The notes below the pieces were generated by a model that did not search any database, was not told the DNA's origin, and saw nothing but the letters and a program-made list of their open reading frames with translations. A program made the position numbers and the translations under genes. From the NCBI GenBank assembly GCA_902787065.1, contig CADAFA010000031.1, positions 1 to 9,534 on the forward strand: DNA of 9,534 nucleotides, read 5' to 3'. This document shows, piece after piece, positions 6,519 to 9,534 of this stretch (the first letter of the stretch is position 1; every line of letters begins with the position of its first letter). The stretch is from an uncultured Elusimicrobium sp. GTDB lineage: Bacteria; Elusimicrobiota; Elusimicrobia; Elusimicrobiales; Elusimicrobiaceae.

Positions 6519-7790
6519 ATGAAACACTTTTATAAAATATTAGTTTTTTTTGTAATAATGAGCCTTACCGCCTGTAGTAATGATAATCCAAAAACTTGTA
6601 AAAACACTTGTCCTTCAGGACAAAAACAAAATAAAGATTGCTCCTGTCATGCTCCCCAAAAAATGCAGGCCAGTGAATCTCAACAAAGGGAAATTTTACA
6701 AGCAATAATAAACGGTGATGACCAAAACCTCTTACAATTAATTAACACCATCGCGGCGGACAGTACTTTTAATTTAGATGTTTTACAAAACAACGAGGAT
6801 TTTAAACAAATATATGCAAGAAAAGCAAGTATTGCTAACCAAATAATCAACAGCAATAATTTAACACTCTTATTCTTGCTTGCCCCTTTAGATAATTTTA
6901 ATAGATCTTTTGATATTATTTTAAAGAACGGGGCAAACCCTAATTTACAGATCGAAGGCATAACCCCTCTTGAAATTGCTATTGAAAGTAATCAAGGGGA
7001 AAAGGTAAAAATGCTTTTAGAGGCAGGGGCTGATTTCAATTCCGAAGAAGTAAATAATATCTTACATACCACTCTAATTACAGGGAAATATAAATCCTTA
7101 AATGCACTTTCAAATTTTATAAGGCAACAACAAACTGACTTTAAATTTCCACCCGATTATTTTATTAATGCAATGATAAATAATAATGCCGAGTTGGCTA
7201 ATGCCGTAGCACCTTTGACCGATCAAGAAATACTCAATATGCCCAATAATTTCGGTGTTTTACCCCTGGTACAAGCAGCCTTTACAGGGAAGTTCCAGCT
7301 AATGGATACTTTAGTTAACAGCGGCGCAAACTTAGAATTAAAAGACCAAAATTACCGCCCCCCCATGCTTGCTTATTTACAGGAAATTTATATCGCACAA
7401 ATAGAGGGTAATTATCCTCTGGGACGGGATAAACAAATAACCGAAACGGTAAAACATTTCTTAGAAATAGGCGCAGATATTTCTGTTCAAGATTATAATG
7501 GTGAAAATATTATGTTTTACGCTGTACGCGGAAATAACAAACCGCTCATTGAACTTTTAATAACAAATTATAATCAGAATTTAAATTCAAGAAACAATCA
7601 AGGGGAAACACCGCTTTTCATCGCAGCACAAAACACACCGGCCTTAGTACCCTACTTACTTTCAAAAGGTGCAAACCCAAAAGTTATGGATAAAAACGGA
7701 CGCACCCCGGCAATAGCTGCAGTGGAACTAGGTAATATTGAAACTTACGATTTACTTGAAAGCGCAGCAGCCAGAACTCAAGAGGTATAA
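6519..7790 (+). CDS. Ankyrin-repeat lipoprotein with N-terminal cysteine cluster
   Basis: I cannot name this gene. The 423-residue protein has a lipoprotein signal ending in SLTAC, so Cys19 should be lipidated and the protein exposed on the periplasmic side or the surface. A short cysteine-rich segment follows, C27-x3-C31-x9-C41-x-C43, which could form two disulfides. Ankyrin repeats run from about residue 100 to the end. The clearest are at ILKNGANPNLQIEGITPLEIAI, LLEAGADFN, LVNSGANLELKDQNYRPP, FLEIGADISVQDYNGENIMFYAV, and QGETPLFIAA through LLSKGANPKVMDKNGRTP. The middle (180-245) is more divergent and may hold degenerate repeats. AAAGGA at 6508-6513 supports the start. It leads a three-gene unit with the dCMP deaminase 2 bp away. 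It looks like a functional counterpart of the anchored ankyrin protein at 4735, with the same layout but a different anchor. Confidence 0.87.
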   Translation: MKHFYKILVFFVIMSLTACSNDNPKTCKNTCPSGQKQNKDCSCHAPQKMQASESQQREILQAIINGDDQNLLQLINTIAADSTFNLDVLQNNEDFKQIYARKASIANQIINSNNLTLLFLLAPLDNFNRSFDIILKNGANPNLQIEGITPLEIAIESNQGEKVKMLLEAGADFNSEEVNNILHTTLITGKYKSLNALSNFIRQQQTDFKFPPDYFINAMINNNAELANAVAPLTDQEILNMPNNFGVLPLVQAAFTGKFQLMDTLVNSGANLELKDQNYRPPMLAYLQEIYIAQIEGNYPLGRDKQITETVKHFLEIGADISVQDYNGENIMFYAVRGNNKPLIELLITNYNQNLNSRNNQGETPLFIAAQNTPALVPYLLSKGANPKVMDKNGRTPAIAAVELGNIETYDLLESAAARTQEV

Positions 7791-7792
7791 AT

Positions 7793-8302
7793 ATGAAAAA
7801 CCGCCATCAACTATTTACCGATATAGCGACTTTGGTAGCAGGCCAATCTACTTGCACGCGTTTGCATGTCGGTGCAGTGCTTGTTAAAGATAAACGTATT
7901 ATAAGTATCGGCTATAATGGGGTTGCTTCTGGGCAAAAACATTGTGAAGATTATTTTAAGGAGCTATATTTAAAGGAATATTCCTCAACATATCCAAGTT
8001 TTGAAGAATTTATTAAAAGCAAAGAATTTTATGATTTGCACGGCAAATTCTCAAATGACAATGAATTGCATGCCGAACAAAATGCTTTACTATTTGCCGC
8101 AAAAAGCGGTATTACAACGGAAGGTACAACTTTATATATAACCCTATCACCCTGCATACATTGTGCAAAAATTATTGCCGCTTCAGGCATAAAAGACGTG
8201 ATTTTTAAGGAACTTTATGACCGCTCGACAGAGGGGGTAAACTTCCTAAATAAAATCGGCATAACTTGCCGTAAAATAGACGAGGTATTAAATGACAAAT
8301 AA
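7793..8302 (+). CDS. dCMP deaminase, phage T4-type
   Basis: This is a zinc enzyme converting dCMP to dUMP, feeding thymidylate synthesis in the cytoplasm. Catalytic motifs are ELHAEQNAL (zinc ligand His93, proton shuttle Glu95) and SPCIHCAKI (ligands Cys121 and Cys124). It also has STCTRLHVGAV (Cys21), KHCED (Cys51), and His83 and Glu91 just before the active site. These line up, from memory, with the second structural zinc site of the T4 enzyme (Cys19, Cys49, His94, Glu102). The stretch from HGKFSNDNELHAE to SGIKDVIF follows the T4 enzyme nearly residue for residue, whereas common bacterial dCMP deaminases lack that insertion pattern. The 169-residue length is normal. AGAGG at 7781-7785, inside the end of the ankyrin gene, precedes the ATG. 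The gene overlaps the next one by 11 bp. Activity on riboflavin or tRNA substrates is unlikely given the motif set. Confidence 0.92.
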   Translation: MKNRHQLFTDIATLVAGQSTCTRLHVGAVLVKDKRIISIGYNGVASGQKHCEDYFKELYLKEYSSTYPSFEEFIKSKEFYDLHGKFSNDNELHAEQNALLFAAKSGITTEGTTLYITLSPCIHCAKIIAASGIKDVIFKELYDRSTEGVNFLNKIGITCRKIDEVLNDK

Positions 8303-8966
8303 ACAACAAACACAAATGCCGGAAGAAAACGGTATTATTGATAATCTTGCCAAGTGGCTTACTAAAAACAAGAAAACTGTTATAATGGTAGCAGTTACCG
8401 CCGTTGTTTTGGGATCCATTTTCGCTATTATTGATAATTTAAGAGATAAAGCCTACCAAAACCAATGGAGTAATTTGTTTATGGCAGAAATGGCCGTTGC
8501 AAACGGTGGGGACGCTTCCTCTTATGCTCCGCTTGAAGATTTTGCCGCTAAATATAAAAAGAAACCAGCAGGCGTTTATGCCTCTTTTGTTTTAGCTACA
8601 GCTTTAACACAACAAGGTGAATTTTTAAAAGCTGAAGTATTTTACAAACAAGCTTTGCAATATGCAAATGAAGAATTTGCTGCTATGATAACCAATGCTT
8701 TAATAGCTAACACCTTAGAATTAGGTGATTATGAAAGAGTCATAAATTTAGTTGATGAATTTGTTGCTAAGAACCCAACGCATTTTTCAATTCCACAATT
8801 AAAACTTTATAAGGCCTTAGCACTTGAGTCTGCAGGAAAAACCGAAGAGGCAAAAGAGGTGTATAAAAGTTTAGAGGAAGATTACCCTCAAACTTACTAT
8901 GCTGCAATTGCAGTAGCTAAACTTACACCGGCAGAAGAAAAAGCACCGGCTAAAAAAACTAAATAA
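8292..8966 (+). CDS. Membrane-anchored TPR protein, YfgM-like
   Basis: The 224-residue protein has a short cytoplasmic N-terminus, one membrane helix (about residues 29-47, VIMVAVTAVVLGSIFAII), and a periplasmic helical-repeat domain. Repeat-like units are seen at VYASFVLATALTQQGEFLKAEVFYKQAL (95-122), the stretch around 131-158 with LELGDYERVINLVDEF, and LYKALALESAGKTEEAKEVYKSLEEDYP (172-199). The tail is Lys/Ala/Pro-rich. The layout matches YfgM-type proteins, which in enterobacteria work alongside the Sec translocon as chaperone-linked factors. Applying that role here is inference only. GAGG at 8282-8285 lies six bases before the ATG, and the first 11 bp overlap the dCMP deaminase end, so the two are coupled. 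It is the last gene of its unit, with an intrinsic terminator 25 bases after the stop. Confidence 0.82.
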   Translation: MTNKQQTQMPEENGIIDNLAKWLTKNKKTVIMVAVTAVVLGSIFAIIDNLRDKAYQNQWSNLFMAEMAVANGGDASSYAPLEDFAAKYKKKPAGVYASFVLATALTQQGEFLKAEVFYKQALQYANEEFAAMITNALIANTLELGDYERVINLVDEFVAKNPTHFSIPQLKLYKALALESAGKTEEAKEVYKSLEEDYPQTYYAAIAVAKLTPAEEKAPAKKTK

Positions 8967-8970
8967 ATTT

Positions 8971-8990
8971 ACCTAGCTGTTTAAGCAGGT
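8971..8990. repeat. Small bulged hairpin between the TPR gene and its terminator
   Basis: ACCT-a-GCT / AGC-AGGT forms a 7-bp stem with a one-base bulge and a GTTTA loop. It lies directly before the GC-rich terminator hairpin. On the minus strand it would be the second hairpin after the pilin gene and is followed by AAATTTATTT, so it could help to end pilin transcription. The function is a guess. Confidence 0.4.
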
Positions 8991-8991
8991 C

Positions 8992-9021
8992 CCCCGCATA
9001 ACACACAATTGCGGGGTTTTT
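8992..9021 (+). terminator. Intrinsic terminator of the ankyrin-deaminase-TPR unit
   Basis: CCCCGCA (8992-8998) pairs with TGCGGGG (9010-9016) around an 11-base loop, followed by TTTTT (9017-9021). It is the only strong rho-independent terminator in the window. It reads in the plus direction; the minus strand has no T-run directly after the same stem. Its T-run overlaps the pilin stop codon on the other strand. Confidence 0.9.
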
Positions 9022-9520
9022 AAAAAGTATAAACATTATAAAGAGAGGATGTTCTATATCTAGTTTTTCCTGTCATAGTTTGGCATAATCTATCCCCACG
9101 CGGATTATTTAACACTGTGTAACATTCTCTAGTATTCAGCGAATATGTTTCATAATACGCAACCCTATGATCATCATCGGGTAAATATATATTACATCCT
9201 ACGCAAGAATATCCCTTACAAGCAAGCAAACAGTAACCCCATTCATAATATACACGCTGTGAATTTTTACTGGTCGGTTTTGGTAAAATAATATCTAAAT
9301 GCCCAATATTATCAGAATAATATCCATGAACTAAATAATATCTATTTTGTGAACTAGCAATAGCCTCAGCTAAAGACATCGCTTGCGTATATCTGCTTTT
9401 GTCAACCATAAGCTGATATTTAGGCAGTGCGATTGCAGCGAGTATACCGATAATTAAAACAACTACCAATAATTCAAGCAAAGTAAAACCTTTATAATTT
9501 TTTCTATAATTTTTTAACAT
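9020..9520 (-). CDS. Type IV pilin-like protein with class III prepilin signal
   Basis: The 166-residue protein has an 11-residue basic leader ending in KG, then FTLLELLVVVLIIGILAAIALPKY. The prepilin peptidase cut falls between Gly11 and Phe12, with the required Glu at mature position 5 (Glu16). The first mature residues form the hydrophobic pilin helix, followed by the helical stretch MVDKSRYTQAMSLAEAIASSQNRYY. The C-terminal globular part has six cysteines (97, 101, 106, 109, 133, 146), and the RECYTVLNNPRGDRLCQ loop resembles the disulfide loop of PilE-type pilins. It would be held in the inner membrane before assembly into a pilus or pseudopilus. GAGGT (complement of 9526-9530) sits five bases before the ATG. 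No assembly ATPase or prepilin peptidase gene is adjacent, so it is a lone pilin-like gene. Major, minor or pseudopilin role cannot be decided. Confidence 0.92.
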   Translation of the reverse strand: MLKNYRKNYKGFTLLELLVVVLIIGILAAIALPKYQLMVDKSRYTQAMSLAEAIASSQNRYYLVHGYYSDNIGHLDIILPKPTSKNSQRVYYEWGYCLLACKGYSCVGCNIYLPDDDHRVAYYETYSLNTRECYTVLNNPRGDRLCQTMTGKTRYRTSSLYNVYTF

Positions 9521-9534
9521 AAATTACCTCACAA

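Noticed and set aside
7793..9520. A competence cluster, because a ComEB-like deaminase lies near a type IV pilin-like gene
   Set aside because: The genes are on opposite strands separated by a strong terminator, the deaminase is T4-like, and no ComEA, ComEC or pilus assembly gene is present.
1..9534. Defence system, prophage, insertion sequence, CRISPR array, tRNA or riboswitch
   Set aside because: No terminal inverted repeats, transposase, regularly spaced repeats, cloverleaf or known leader structure was seen; one endolysin-like gene and one T4-like enzyme are not enough to call a prophage.

Overview
The window is AT-rich bacterial chromosome. Genes are closely packed, with ATGA and 11-bp overlaps and good Shine-Dalgarno sites, and the proteins carry Gram-negative envelope signals (two lipoproteins, a type IV pilin-like protein, periplasmic proteins). 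The pilin-like protein at the right end, with its short leader, a GFTLLELLVVV-type N-terminus and a Cys-rich C-terminal half, resembles the large pilin-like families I associate with Elusimicrobium-type (Elusimicrobiota) gut bacteria. That taxonomic suggestion is an inference from recall and not a search result.

Region 1 (1-4646, + strand) is the downstream part of a peptide uptake and breakdown operon. It holds the last 294 codons of an OppD/DppD-like ATPase, an OppF/DppF-like ATPase, a cytoplasmic M20 peptidase of the PepT-like type, a small DUF192 lipoprotein, and an exported M20 peptidase. The permease and binding-protein genes are presumably upstream of the window. Peptides would be imported by the ABC system and cut inside by the PepT-like enzyme, while the last enzyme works in the periplasm.

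Region 2 (4647-7790) has two exported ankyrin-repeat proteins, one held by an N-terminal membrane anchor and one predicted to be lipid-anchored. Between them, on the opposite strand, is a phage-endolysin-like M15 peptidase gene. A good sigma70-like promoter precedes the first ankyrin gene. The 131-bp divergent spacer before the second carries promoter-like elements for both directions.

Region 3 (7793-9021) continues the second ankyrin transcription unit with a dCMP deaminase of the phage-T4 type and a membrane-anchored YfgM-like TPR protein. It ends at a clear intrinsic terminator. Region 4 (9020-9520, - strand) is a single pilin-like gene converging on that terminator.

No tRNA, rRNA, CRISPR array, insertion sequence or riboswitch was seen, and no gene-free stretch exceeds 300 bases. 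I found no convincing new defence or mobile system. The most unusual points are the ankyrin / M15 / ankyrin arrangement, a secreted M20 peptidase whose dimer-domain His appears replaced by Asn, a possible A7 frameshift site that would add a membrane helix to the first ankyrin protein, and the T4-like dCMP deaminase.
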